Part shown: positions 10,271 through 23,957 of the stretch, in pieces
Position numbering within the stretch: position 1 is the stretch's first letter
Layout of the letters: every line of letters starts with the position of its first letter
NCBI GenBank assembly: GCA_016946835.1
Contig: JACVTC010000047.1
Coordinates: 835,001 to 899,000 of the forward strand
From: Neocallimastix lanati (nom. inval.)
Lineage: Eukaryota; Neocallimastigomycota; Neocallimastigomycetes; Neocallimastigales; Neocallimastigaceae
Length of the DNA: 64,000 nucleotides
Direction of reading: 5' to 3'
Notes under the pieces: generated by a model
Told to the model about the DNA's origin: nothing
The model's database searches: none
The model's input: the letters and a program-made list of their open reading frames with translations, nothing else
Translations under genes and position numbers: made by a program

Positions 10271-12832
10271 TTACATCTTTTCGTGGAAGGTACGGGCAAT
10301 AACTTCCTTTTGTTGAGCTGGAGTTAACTTAACAAAGTTGACAGCGTAACCAGAGACACGGATAGTAAGGTTTGGATAGTTTTCTGGGTGAGCCATAGCA
10401 TCTTCTAAGGTTTCACGCTTAAGAACGTTAACATTAAGATGGTGAGCACCCTTGGAGAAGTAACCATCTAATAAACCGGAAAGGTTACCTTGACGTTCTT
10501 GTAAAGTCTTACCGATAGTGTTTGGAACAATAGAGAAGGTGTTAGAAATACCATCCATACAAGAATCGTAGTTAACCTTAGCAACAGAAGAAAGAGAAGC
10601 AACGGCACCAGAGAATTCACGACCGTGCATTGGGTTACAACCTGGAGCGAATGGTTGACCAGCCTTACGACCATCTGGAGTAGAACCTGTCTTCTTACCG
10701 TAAACGACATTAGAAGTAATGGTAAGAATAGAAAGAGTGTGAGTAGCACCACGGTAGGTTGGAGTCTTTCTTAACTTGTTGATAAGCTTGTCAGTAACAG
10801 TTCTGGCGAAGAAGTCAACACGGTCATCATCGTTACCGAATTTTGGGAATTCACCTTCAACCTTGAAGTCAACAGTTAATCCGGTCTTTGGATCACGGAT
10901 TGGGGTAACCTTAGCGTACTTAATAGCAGAGAAGGAATCAGCAACAACGGAAAGACCAGCAACACCGAAAGCCATAAGACGACGGACATCGGTATCGTGA
11001 AGAGCCATTTGAAGGGATTCGTAACAGTATTGGTCATGACAGAAGTGAATGACGTTCATAGTGTTAACGTAAAGCTTGGCAATCCAGTCCATGGCCTTGT
11101 CGTAGGTTTCCCACATCCAATCGAATGGAATTGGACCTTCTGGAACTGGACCAAAGTCTGGACCGACTTGTTTACCGGTTCTTTCATCCTTACCATGGTT
11201 AAGGACGTAAAGCATAAGCTTGGCAAGGTTACAACGAGCACCGAAGAATTGCATATCCTTACCAATTCTCATGGCAGAGACACAGCAAGCAATTCCGTAA
11301 TCATCACCGAATCTGGCGGACATAAGAGCATCAGATTCGTATTGAATAGAAGAAGTATCAATAGAAACCTTAGTAGCAAAGTCCTTGAAGTTCTTTGGAA
11401 GGTTCTTGTTCCAGAGAACAGTGATGTTTGGTTCTGGAGCTGGACCTAAGTTGTAAAGAGTGTTAAGAACACGGAAGGAAGTCTTGGTAACTAAAGTACG
11501 ACCATCAGATCCCATACCACCAAGAGACATAGTAACCCAGGTTGGATCACCAGCGAATAAATCGTTGTATTCTGGAGTACGTAAGTGACGAGCGAAACGT
11601 AACTTTAAGATAAGGTTATCGACGATTTCTTGGGCTTCAGATTCAGTGATAACACCGTTCTTTAAATCGTTTTCGAAGAAACAATCTAAGAAAGCATCAA
11701 CACGACCAAGAGACATAGCAGCACCATCTTGTTCCTTAATAGAACCTAAGTAACCGAAGTAAACGAATTGAGTAGCTTCTCTGGCGTTCTTAGCTGGCTT
11801 AGAAATATCAATACCGTAGGACTTAGCCATTTGAGTAAGTTGCTTAAGAGCCTTAACTTGATCAGCGACTTCACCAATTAACTTCATAGTTGGTTCATCC
11901 ATTTGCTTCTTTTGGAGTTCGGCCTTATCTTTTTCCTTTTGGGCAATAAGACGGTCAGTACCGTAAAGGGCAACACGACGGTAATCACCAATAATACGAC
12001 CACGACCGTAACCATCTGGTAAACCAGTCATAATAGCGTTAGAACGACCAGCTCTCATTTCCTTAGAGTAGATATCGAAGACAGCAGTGTTGTGAGTCTT
12101 ACGGTAATCAGTGAAAATGTGTTCAACTTCCTTATCCATTGGAACATTAACAGCCTTAAGAGCGTTCTTAACCATGTTAACACCACCGAATGGCTTGATA
12201 GCTCTCTTAAGAGGAACATCAGTTTGGTAACCGTAGATAACTTCGTTTTCTTTGTCAAGGTAACCTGGCTTGTGAGAGGTAATAGTAGATGGAGTGTGTG
12301 GGTCAACATCGTATAAACCACCGTTAGCACGTTCCTTGGCTAAGTATTCTTCAGCCTTAGCGAAAAGCTTCTTGGTCTTTTCAGTTGGACCAGCAAGGAA
12401 AGAACCATCACCTTCGTATGGAGTGTAGTGCTTCTTAATCCATCCTTCGACATCAATTTCGCTCTTGGCAGCAGCATCATTAGTGATGACTGGAGCAGTA
12501 GCGTAAGTCTTGGCTTGCATAACTGGAACAGCAGCCTTCTTGGAAGCCTTAAGAGTAGTCTTCTATTTTATTTAATATATTTAATAACATATAAAATTTA
12601 TTACTATAAACCTAAATATATTTTTCTTTTACTATTTATATAAAGAATATAAATAGAATAATATAAATAATTTAAATATAATCATATTTATTCAAGCATT
12701 TACCATAGCTGGAGTATGAAGAGCACGAGTTGGTTTAGCCATTCTGACACCAGCGACCTTGGTGGCAGCAACAGCATTAATAGAAACAGTGTTAGCAAGA
12801 ACACTGACGTTGGATAAAGCTAAGCTTTCCAT
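10271..12832 (-). CDS. pfl: Pyruvate formate-lyase (formate C-acetyltransferase), hydrogenosomal type
   Basis: The enzyme converts pyruvate and CoA to acetyl-CoA and formate by glycyl-radical chemistry, the main pyruvate-splitting route in these fungi. There are two exons: 12704-12832 (43 codons, [10 protein letters not shown]...ALHTPAM) and 10271-12562, giving 806 aa in all. The 141-bp intron (12563-12703) runs GTAAATG to AAATAG and keeps phase 0. The catalytic pair is [11 protein letters not shown] (Cys 469-470), and the glycyl-radical motif RVSGYAVNF (Gly ~781) lies near the C-terminus. The Ala/Val/Ser/Thr-rich leader with basic residues ([16 protein letters not shown]) is the hydrogenosomal-style presequence known for Neocallimastix/Piromyces PFL; targeting is inferred. 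Codon use is strongly biased toward C/G-ending codons, as in a highly expressed gene. The PFL-activating enzyme is not in this window. Confidence 0.97.
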
Positions 12833-12879
12833 ATTAATATTGTATTTAAAAAGTATTAAAAATTTTTATAATGACGAAT

Positions 12880-12924
12880 TGTGAAGAGTAAAAATTCGGT
12901 CAATTTTTGCTCTATTTAAATGAT
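12880..12924 (-). promoter_or_regulatory. Candidate core promoter of PFL
   Basis: Upstream of the PFL ATG, reading the minus strand, TTTAAATAGA (12911-12920) is a TATA-like box. About 30 bp closer to the gene is a pyrimidine-rich TTTTACTCTTCAC patch (about 12882-12894) that would suit a start site about 50-60 bp before the ATG. This is motif spacing only; in such AT-rich DNA a chance match is quite possible. Confidence 0.3.
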
Positions 12925-15359
12925 TTTCGGTTAAATTAAATTATAATTAAACGAAAAGCAAAAATATAAAAAATAAATGTGAAAAAATAATTTAATATAT
13001 TATAATATATTATAATATATTATTTTATGAAAAAAATTTAAATATTATTATAATATATGTATCTACCCAAACAAATTAAATTAAAATTTATGAATATTCA
13101 ATATAAATAATATTATATTAAATTTAATACTTTCTATTCTTTTTTTTTTTTTTGTTATAATAAAACTAAAAATCATTAAATAAAAAAAAGAAAAGTTAAA
13201 ACTTTCAATTGAATATTTATAATTCAATATATTCATTATTTATTTATATATTTATTTTTTAATTATTTATATATTTATTTTTTATTTATTTATATATTTA
13301 TTTTTTATTTATTTATATATTTATTTACTTTTATTTATTTAAATTCATTTAAATTCATTTATATTAATCGATATTTAAGCATATTTTATTGAATAAATAT
13401 AATATTGAATGATTTTATAAAATATTATATATTTAGTATTATAATATAAAATATATTTCATATATATTACAAAATATAATTCTATTTAAAATGCTGTTTT
13501 TTTTATTTATTACTAAAATAGTAATATTATTTATTATAATATGAATACATATAAAGAAGTTTATAAAACCTTCAATAATGTATATTAATAGGATTTTGTA
13601 TTTATTCATAATATTAAAAGTACATACCATTTTATAACAATATCTATTATTTTAATTGAACATTACATTATATAAATAATTTATATATATTATTTAATAG
13701 CTTTAAATAATATTGCTATTGAAAATAAACAATAAATATATTAGTACAATAATAAATAATATATTTAGTATTTTAAAATGCTATAGGTTAATATTTTAAT
13801 AATAAAATAGATTATTCGCTTGAACATACATATATACATAAAAAAAAATAAAAAATATATATATATATGAATATATATATTTAATATATAAATAACATTT
13901 TTAAATTATTAAATTATTGCTATTATCTATGAATATAAATATAGAATAAATATATAGATATATAGATATAAATATTTATAGTGAAAAAATAAATAAAATA
14001 AATAATAATAATGGTATTCACACTTCTATTCCATTATAAAAATTACAATAAAAGAAAAACAATTCAAAAAATTTCTCTAATATAATCTAATGCTTTATAG
14101 AAATAAAGCATCAATTCTTCTTCTTCAACATTTTTCTTTTTTTTTTTTTTTTTTTTGTTTTTGTTTTTTATTATTCTTTAAAATAATTTAAATATGGCCT
14201 TAATTAAAGTATATAGGAATAATTTAATTTCTCCCTTATTGTTAAAAGAAATTAAAATTATCAATATTAAAGGTTAACGAAAAAAAATATATGCATTATA
14301 TAACATTATCAACTTAAAAATAACTTTATGAAACAAAATATATATATATATATATTACTAAAATCAATAATATAAAATTGAATAACAGAACATATTTTAT
14401 TTATGTAAATAAAGGAACTCTTTATTTATTTATTATTTTTTACTTTAAATTATATCATATATTTTAAATAATTAATTTTTAACTTTTCTTCATAATTATA
14501 AAAATATATAATAAAATTTTTATAAAAAAAAAATAAATAAATATATTAATTTTTAAAATCAGGTTATAATAAAATAAAATAATAATTAACACCATAAAAT
14601 CTATAAATATTATTTTCATTTGTATCTACAAATCACTATTACTCCACTTTAAAAAAATATTAATAATACCCTTTATATCTAATTATTCTATATATAATAT
14701 AATAATTATATATTTTGTTTTATTTTTTATTTATTTATTTATTTATTTTTATTTATTATATAATTAATAAATTATTTATTTACTTGTTTATTTGTTTATT
14801 TATTTTATTATATGTTTATTTATTTTTTATTTATTTTTATTGTGTTTATTTTTTATTTATTTTTATTGTTTATATTTTAATCATCAGAATTATATCAGTA
14901 GATTACAATGGACATAGTATAATTTTGTTTAACTTTTTTTTTCTTAATACTTCTATTTATTTTAATTAACATAAAAAAACAAAAAAATTGAAACTAAAAC
15001 AAATTGGGTTTCTCTTTCTTTTTTTTTTTTTTTTTTTTTAAGATCAAAATTTATTAAAATAATTAATTAATCAATTGTGTATTATGATTAATAAGATTAA
15101 TAAATTAAATATCATAAATATAAACAAATCATAAAATATTAATTCTAATAAATAAATAATAAATATTTCTCTTATGAATTCATTCATTGTTTTTAGACAT
15201 AAAAAAAAAAAAGTGAGATTGATTATAAATTATACTTAATTCTTTTTAAGTCTTGATAAAAAAAAATTACATTCATACTTCATTCTTAAAAAAATAATAA
15301 TAAATGAATAAATAAATAATATTAATTTTCCATTTCAAACTTTTACAGCATAATAATAA

Positions 15360-15395
<36 letters not shown>

Positions 15396-16229
15396 AATAA
15401 TTTTCCATTCCAAACTTTTATAGTTTACCTAACTTTCAGATAGTATATATTATTTCATGGTATTAAATAACAATAGATTAAAATTTAAATATAAACTTTA
15501 TATAATTAATTAAATAATCAATTTAAATTAAAAATTGAAAAGAGATTTGTATTCTATAATATATTATTTAATCTTAAATATTTAATAAAAAATTATATAA
15601 TATTAAATTCAATTTCAATTATAATTTAATTTACTTCGTTATTTGGATAAATTAAATTAATTATCCAATTAAAATTTAAATCATTGAATAAAATTAATTA
15701 TATTTCAAAAGATTTATGAAAAAATATTTTAAATAAATAAAAACAATTTACGTACATTAATGTACATTAATGTACTTACTAAATCTACAATATACATATA
15801 TATCAAGGAATCAATAATAGTAATTATTGTTTTTATTTATATGAAAATACTATTTCTTAAAGATTGAATTAAACGGCTTTTCTGGTAAATTATAATTTTA
15901 ATTCCTATTAATAAATGCATATATTATATAATATATTGTAATATATTGTTTCATTTATTAAAATGCATACATGGAATAATTTCCTAACCTATAAAAATAT
16001 TATAGGAAAAATACGCTTAAATCTAACCTAGAAGTATAAATTTTCGAAATAATAAAATATATATTAAATATAATGATTATTAATTATAATAATTAAATAT
16101 TATTTTTACTATTTAATTATTTTAATTATTCCTTCTTATAAATATCAATAATTAATAAACATAAAAAATTATAGTTTTTAATTATTGAAATTTATATTAA
16201 ATTTGGTGGAAAAAAATAATAATAATAAA
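12925..16229. other. Gene-free AT-rich intergenic DNA
   Basis: AT-rich low-complexity DNA with TTTA/TTAT tandem arrays (about 13240-13340, 14715-14880), an AAAT array (about 15359-15395) and many AT dinucleotide runs. The open frames here are artefacts of TTTA/ATTT repeats. No RNA gene or coding exon was seen. Confidence 0.65.
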
Positions 16230-16440
16230 AAAAAAAAGAAGCTAGCATTTTTTTTAAGACTGAGATTAATAAGAAGAGAGGACAATAGAGCCTCCAATCT
16301 TTTCCTTATAAGTATCATTTTCTCATTGGATTCTTTGCCATATCATTTCGAAGTTGACACGGATCACTCATTAAGAACGACTAATATGAAAATGTATTTC
16401 CTGTTCTTCGCTTTATACTACAGAAAAAAATACTTGTTAA
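16230..16440. other. Less AT-rich island of unknown identity (possible decayed retroelement)
   Basis: A ~200-bp stretch with mixed base composition stands out of the surrounding A/T DNA. On the plus strand it is open (16185-16466), with residues such as RLIRREDNRASN and DSLPYHFEVDTDHS. On the minus strand it ends ATCTCAGTCTT followed by an A-rich run, reminiscent of the LINE 3' termini in this window (AGTCT then poly(A)). I recognise no protein family. It may be a short LINE/SINE-like insertion or a decayed gene fragment. Confidence 0.35.
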
Positions 16441-17035
16441 ATTACCAAAAAATATTGTTCAATTGAAATAACTTTAAAAAAAATTTTTTTGGTATTAAAA
16501 AATGAATAAATAAATAATGAATGTATATAATAAAATTAAAAATATTAAATTTTTTTCTTGAAATTTTTTTATTAAAGTTAATTAATAAATAAATAAGTAA
16601 ATAAATAAATATTTATTTATTTACTTATTAATGTTCGAATAAAAATAAAAATAAATTTTGATTTATTCTAATTTTTTTTATACAATAAATTACAATTCAA
16701 ATATTCATTATTATTATACTTTTACTCCTATGGTTAGAAATAGAAAACTGGGTGATAAAATTTAAATAAAATATATATATAATTATATTTTTAAAATTAA
16801 TAATGACATAGAAATTAGTTTTTTAGTAATATCAAAAGTATACTTTCCAAAAAAAAAAATAAAATAAAAACAAAGTAGTAAATCTCCCAATTTTTTTTAT
16901 AAGCATGTATTTAAAATGTATTTATTTATTTTATTTATGTTTTAACTTTTAAAAAAGACAAATTTTTTATATAAATTATATATTCATTTATCTTTTCTAA
17001 ACAAAAAAAAATTTTATTATCTTATATAAAAATAT

Positions 17036-17260
17036 CCCATTGCGTAAGCCTTGTCTAAGAGGATTTATATTGTCCAGCACCTCTGGAATGGCAAGGACGC
17101 CACCTATAGTTGGCTCTACTTACCCTTGAGGATCGCGTAGGGTGCTTCTATATGGAGCTTCTTTGCTTATGGGGAGATGAGAGCGCCGTACTGATATGGC
17201 AGTTAATCATACACCCATATATATGGGGAAAACCAAAGTCTTCAGTCTATAAAAAAAAAA
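17036..17260 (+). other. GC-richer island ending in an A-run (possible SINE/LINE-like insertion)
   Basis: About 215 bp of clearly higher GC DNA, including GACGCCACC, GGATCGCGTAGGG and GAGAGCGCCG, ends CTTCAGTCTAT followed by A11 and an ATTT tandem array. An island closing in an A-run with AGTCT just before it matches the pattern of the LINE 3' ends seen at 3327, 4027 and 34394, but in plus orientation. No continuous coding frame spans it, and I found no clear Pol III A/B boxes. Identity unresolved. Confidence 0.4.
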
Positions 17261-19339
17261 ATTTATTTATTTATTTATTTATTTATGTTAATGATTAACA
17301 ATAATATAAATTCAATATTAATTTAATTAACTTTATATATATATATAATTTTTTTTTATTTTAATATAAATTATATACAACTTTTTTTATAAATATATTT
17401 TTTTACAAGAAATTTAAAAAATTATAAAAACTAAATTTATATTAATATTATATATGTTATATATATGTTATATATAGATAATATATTAGTATCATAAAAA
17501 ATATATTGGGAATTATAAGCATAAATAATTTAATAATTTTAAAAATTCTAAATTTTATCACTATTACCATATTTATAGTATTATTTATTATATAAATATT
17601 AAAATCAAAATATGGATAAATAATTTTTTATTTAATTATATTTAACCAATTATAGGATATAATTCCGTTTTATAATATAAAAGCTTTCATATTAATTTAA
17701 TCCAATAGAAAATACATACATAATTTTTTCGTACATTAAAAATTTTGTTATAAATATTAATTAATACAAAAATGGAGAATCCTTCATATAAACTTAGCCT
17801 AAGTTTCAACCAATCATTATATGTATAATTATATTATATCCATTTTTTTATACTTTGTAATTATGTCATAAAAAAGAAACAAAGTAAATAAGAAAGTAAA
17901 TAAATAAATAAATAAATAAATAAAAAACTAAAAAAGTAGAAGAAATATTAGGGAAAAAAATGAATATTTTAACATTGTTACAAAGAGTTTACTTAATATA
18001 TTTAGAATAAAAAAAACTATATTAACTAAAAAAAGTATACTATATAATTAAAAGTGTAGTTGAATTTATATCTTAAATAAATAAAATAATAGCAAAAATA
18101 AGTTTTTTTTATAATTACTTCATTTTAGATAAAAACATTTAATAATCAAATATAAATATGAAGTTAATATTATATATATTGTAAATAATATAATAAATAA
18201 TAAATAAATAATTTATATATACTTTAATTAAAAAAAAAGAAAAGAAAATAATAGAAGGAATTGACCATATTATAGATAGTAAATTTTTTTTGGTTATTAA
18301 ATTTTTTATTATGATTATTTTTTGAAAAGTTAAGGTTTTTTAAGTTTAAGCCTTTAGATTATACTCAATATATATTGAATTTACTTATAAATTTTAATTA
18401 TTAATCACTATGAATTAGATGTTACACAATAATAATATATTTTATTATATTGTTAATTATTATAATATAATAAACCAGAATAAAATATTATTAATATTTA
18501 ACTTTCAGATTAATAATCATTGTAGTTTAATAAGATTAAAACGGTCTTTTTAAATAAATAATAAATAATAAATAAATAAATAAATAATAAATAAATAAAT
18601 AATAAATAAATAAATAAATAGAAAATAAATATTAATATTTTTTTTTTTTATTTTTAGTTGCATCTAACAAGTTATAATTAATTTTAAATATTATAGTTAA
18701 TTATAAATTTCTTTCTCAGACCAATTTAGTAGTTATTTTAAGATGTATGACTATATATTATAATTATTCAAAATTTTAAGATACTAAAAACATTATATAT
18801 CACTATTTTTCTATCTTTCTATCTATTTAATAATTTAATTAATTAATGATTTATTTATTTATTCATTATTCATTCATTATATGAAAAAAAATATACTTTC
18901 ATGTTAACCAAAAAATATAATTAATATTTAGGAGTACTGTGTTTTTTTTTTTTTTTTTTTTTAAATACACTTTACCATTAATATAATAATATAAATATTA
19001 ACTTTTTTTTAAAAAAAAAAAATTATAAATATTTATATATATTTATAGGTTATACAATAAATTATATTAATAAACTTTATCGATTAATATTAAAGTTGAT
19101 ATATTGTAGTATGATAATTAATAATTAAATTTTATATACATATCATAAAATTTTTTAAAAAAAAAAATTTTTTTAAACTTTGTAGTTTACTTTTTGCAAA
19201 AAAATCTACCAAACATCTAAAATATTTATTCCGCTATTTAACTAAAAATTTAATAAATTAACTATAAACTAAAAAAACTATAAACTATAAATCTATTTTT
19301 TTATTTTAAAAATCCCTTAATGAAAATTAGAATTAAAAA

Positions 19340-19375
<36 letters not shown>

Positions 19376-19936
19376 TATAAATGATACATAAATATATAAT
19401 AAATTTATATTTACTAATTATTTTAATATTCTAATCCTTTATACGAAATAATAAATGATTTTTTATATTTAATGGATTAGAATTTTATTTTAATATTATT
19501 TATATTATTTATTTAATAAAGTTCAATGTTTTCTTCCATTAAATATATTTTTTTAAATTATTATTTTCTTTTATGACAATAAATATATTTTAATACGTTA
19601 ATTTATAAAATGAAAAAAAAAAAAAAAAAAAAAAAAAAAGTTATTATATTATCATATTTTAGTGAAACATTCCTTTTTGAATCTTAATAGCATAAATAAA
19701 TATTTATATAATTATGTAATAAAAACTATATAATAAAAAATATTATAATCCTCAATATATATATATTTACAATATATATATATTTACTATATTATTAAAT
19801 AAATAATATAAATGTTGATATTATAATTATTATAATATTGTAAAAATAAAGAATAAAAATAAGTTAATAACTTCTTATTTTAAAATATTTTTTTTATTTT
19901 ATTTATATTTCACATTAATTAAATATATTATAAATC

Positions 19937-19969
<33 letters not shown>

Positions 19970-20999
19970 TTTACAATCCTTACATTTATTTTTTTTTAAA
20001 ATGTTAATCGAATTTTTGTTAAGAATATTAATAAAAATAAGTATATATATATAAAGAAAAGATAATAGAAATATAAAACTTTTTTAAAAAAAAAAATAAT
20101 AATATATATAATTTTCTTTATATAATTTTTGATATATATTGAAAGTTTTATATTCTTTATATAAATTTTCAAATATAATAGTAAAAAAAAAAAAAAAAAA
20201 TAAAAATAAAAATAAATATATATGTTTATAAATATGTTAATTTTAATTTATTGTAATAATAAAGTACTTTAGATATTTATTTTTCTATATATTTATGTAA
20301 TAATAATATTATTATTATAACCAATTTCTTTTTTTTTTTTTTATACGGAAAGAAATCTATTATTACCAAAATAAGTTTTAATATATGTTTAAATACTTCA
20401 TAAAATTATTTATTCATTCATTTCATAATATTTATTTATTTAATTTAATAAATATTTAAAAGTGTTTAGTTCAAATGTTTCGCCTCCACATACACCTATA
20501 GAATAGAAAATTTTATTTAATATTAAGAATATTATTATAAGTAATTTATTATCATTATTACTATTTTATTATTATTTTATTCTATTCATGTTAAGTTTTT
20601 GATCTAGGTGATTCATTCATCCTAAAATTTATATATATATATAAATTTTAAAATTAATAATTTTATTTTAATATATTTAAATTTTTTTTTTTTTTTTAAA
20701 AAAAAAATTGATATTCTAGTTAAAAATACATCTATAAAGACCATGATAATCTTAAAACCCTAATGCAGTTTAATATTATTCCAGTTAGGGTTCCCTTCAA
20801 TAGTTGCTCAAAAGATGAACATTATTATTTTATATTTTACCATTATTATTTTATTATTATTATTATCCTAATTATTATATTTTTCAATAAAAACAATAAT
20901 AAATAATTAAATTTTCCATAATAAAAATAAAAATAAAAATAAAAATAAAAATAAAAATAAAAATAAAAATAAAAATAAAAATAAAAATAAAAGAACATC
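17261..20999. other. Gene-free AT-rich intergenic DNA
   Basis: Low-complexity DNA with AAAT arrays (about 17900, 18550-18620), poly(A)/poly(T) runs (19340-19370, 19612-19640, 19935-19962) and an (ATAAAA)n array at 20920-20991. The stretch 20730-20830 is slightly richer in G/C but was not recognised. It could hold the lost 5' part of the copia element that follows, but I found no matching LTR. Confidence 0.6.
20920..20991. repeat. Hexanucleotide tandem repeat (ATAAAA)n
   Basis: About twelve copies of a 6-bp A/T unit directly upstream of the copia remnant. Simple-sequence DNA. Confidence 0.8.
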
Positions 21000-21627
21000 T
21001 TTAATTAGGAAAAGGAGTAAAAGAAACTTAATATATTATAATGTTAATTATGAAGAGGAACAAAAAAAAATTCAGATTTAGATTCAGATTCATCATTCAA
21101 CTTCTGTTTCAATGTAGCACCTAATATTATCGAAGAAGATTATAATAAATACAATTTAATAACTCTTAGGAACATAAAGGTAAATAAAATAAACGGACGA
21201 AATCTTAAGAGAAGAAAATAATGATTAAGAAGATAGTAACAAAGAGTCATGGATCATTGGTAGTGGAACAGGAATTAACTTATCCAAAAATATAAAAACG
21301 CTATCAAACATTGAAGAAGTTTCTAATTGATGGATTACCTACTCAAAAAGACATTCCGAAAGAACTTTACAAAAAAAAAAAAAAAAAAAAAGGATATGTG
21401 CAAAAGAATAGATAAAAATAATAATTTGTTCAATTGGAGAAGTGTTATATGATCCAAACATACAAAATAATTTAATTTCCACTCATTACATATGTTAAAA
21501 AAGAGCTTTAAATTAGTGCTTTTTTATTTTAAATATAAGATCAATAAAATATATAGATTGTAATATAAATAATATTGATCTAAAAATAATGGCATGCTAG
21601 ATTGGGTCATTATTACAATCAAAATCT

Positions 21628-21676
<49 letters not shown>

Positions 21677-22316
21677 CAGAAAACAGCAACATTAAAAAGG
21701 AAAAGAATGATAATATAAATTGTGAAGATTACAAAATTCGTAAAACTCAAGAAAAAACCATTAAACAAAGCAAACAACAAGAGTATATTACCATTACAAA
21801 TTATACATACTGATATTTGTTGGACTACTTAAGCCTATGCCATCATTTAATGGATACATATATTATATAACATTTATCAATGACAACTGTAGAAAATATT
21901 TAGTTTATTTACTTAAACCATAAATCTGAGACAGTACTTAAATTTAATGAATTTCATAAACTTTTGAAAAATATTTGTAATTTACAACATAAAGGAAGTA
22001 AGATTTGATAACGATTTAGAATATAATAACTCTTATTTTTATAAATTATCTCGAAAATAATGAAATTACATTTAATTATTCTACATCAGATAATTTCTAA
22101 CAAAGTGGTCACGCTGAAAGAATTAATCAGACATTAGATAACTGGGGCGAAAACATTACTTAGTGCTGTTAAATTATCACCTATCTTGTGGAATGAAGTT
22201 GTTAAATGTGTATGTACGTTATACAATTTAAATTCGCATCAGTAATTAATTTTAAAATTCTGAATGAAGTATTATTATTTTTTTTTAATAAGAAATATTG
22301 ATATATCTAAACTTAA

Positions 22317-22359
<43 letters not shown>

Positions 22360-22518
22360 AGATAAAAATAGGGAAAATATGAAAATAATACAGAACCAGA
22401 TATTTACTTAGGATATTCTTCCAATTTTCCTTAATTATTATATCTTCGAAATTACTTCAAAATCAATAATCATTATTCGTGATGTAAGCTTCAATGAAAG
22501 TACATTGGGCTCATTACA

Positions 22519-22561
<43 letters not shown>

Positions 22562-22729
22562 TTTTCTGAAATCCTTCATATAAATAAATTGAGAGGGAAT
22601 AGCACTTAACGATATCAATTTAGTCAATTCATTTATCATAATGGATTTGAAATGAATGAAAACAAACAAAATAAGATTAATCTTGAAGATAAATATAGAT
22701 TTTTAATTGATGAATACAATAATGAAATT

Positions 22730-22760
<31 letters not shown>

Positions 22761-23222
22761 AAAAAAATAATGAAGATCATAATTTCAAAAATAATGAAAA
22801 TAATGAAATCCAGAATTACAGAAAATATTCATTTCGCTAAAAATTGAAATAAAAATCAAATCAAAAAATTAGTTGAAAGTTAAGAGGAAATAGTCATAAA
22901 ATTCAAATATTGAGAATAGTATAAAATTTCCATCAAATGAAAGTCATGTCAAAATTCTATATGAAAATAACACCTGTACTTATTCTCCTACAACAGAAAT
23001 GGATAATTTTAGACTAATCATTGCTATTACATCAATATATAAATGGGATATAGGATAAATTGATATTAAAAGTTATATATTTGAACGCTAATCTAGATGA
23101 GAAAATTTATGTTCAAATTCTAATCGGTGATAAAAACTTCAATTGCAGAAAATCTGGATTATTACAAAAGACTCTCAACTGACTCAAATGAAATTGGGTA
23201 ACAATGGTTTTACAAAGTCTTC

Positions 23223-23257
<35 letters not shown>

Positions 23258-23925
23258 AAATTAGGTTAATTCAATATCATATAGACAATTGTTTATTTAG
23301 CAAATATAATAATAATAAATTATACTTATTACTAACATTTTATGTTGATGATATATTAATTACAGGAGAGAATAAAGAAATTATTAAAGTCGTTATAATG
23401 ATATAACATAAATACAAAAAATTCTCACCGATAAAAAAGCAAAACAAAATCATTATAATTAATGTAATTAAAACAAATAAGGAGAAGAAAGAGAAAGCTC
23501 TGATAAAATTAACAAAAATTGATTATAAAAGATTGAATGGATTCCCTTAAAAGTATAAAGGAGTATTCAATCCATTATAACGTACAAAAAAATTTTTTAG
23601 GAGCTTATTGTGATGCAGATTTTCTGGTAATAGCATTAAAAGAAGATCCAGCTCAGAATATATCTTCGTATTATCAAATAGTTCAACATCATGGAAATTA
23701 ATTACTCTTGAAAAATATGGCCTTATCAACTACAGTAGCTGAATACTCAAGTTTAATAAAATATACAAAACAACCTATATTGGTAAAAAGATTGGTAAAA
23801 TGAATTATTCATTAAAAATATTAGAATTAATAATTATAATAGAATAGATAATAAATCAAGCTGAAAATGAAAAGCAGAAAGGGATAAGGCAAATATGGAC
23901 ATAAATATACAAATAAGTTCAAGAT

Positions 23926-23957
<32 letters not shown>

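Noticed and set aside
10468-12330. Long frames on both strands inside the PFL gene
   Set aside because: Shadow frames kept open by the biased codon use of PFL; the PFL frame carries all catalytic motifs.
14715-14969. 84-aa plus-strand open frame
   Set aside because: Produced by TTTA/TTTAT tandem repeats.
17036-17260. tRNA or tRNA-derived SINE head
   Set aside because: No cloverleaf and no convincing B box; left as an unidentified island.
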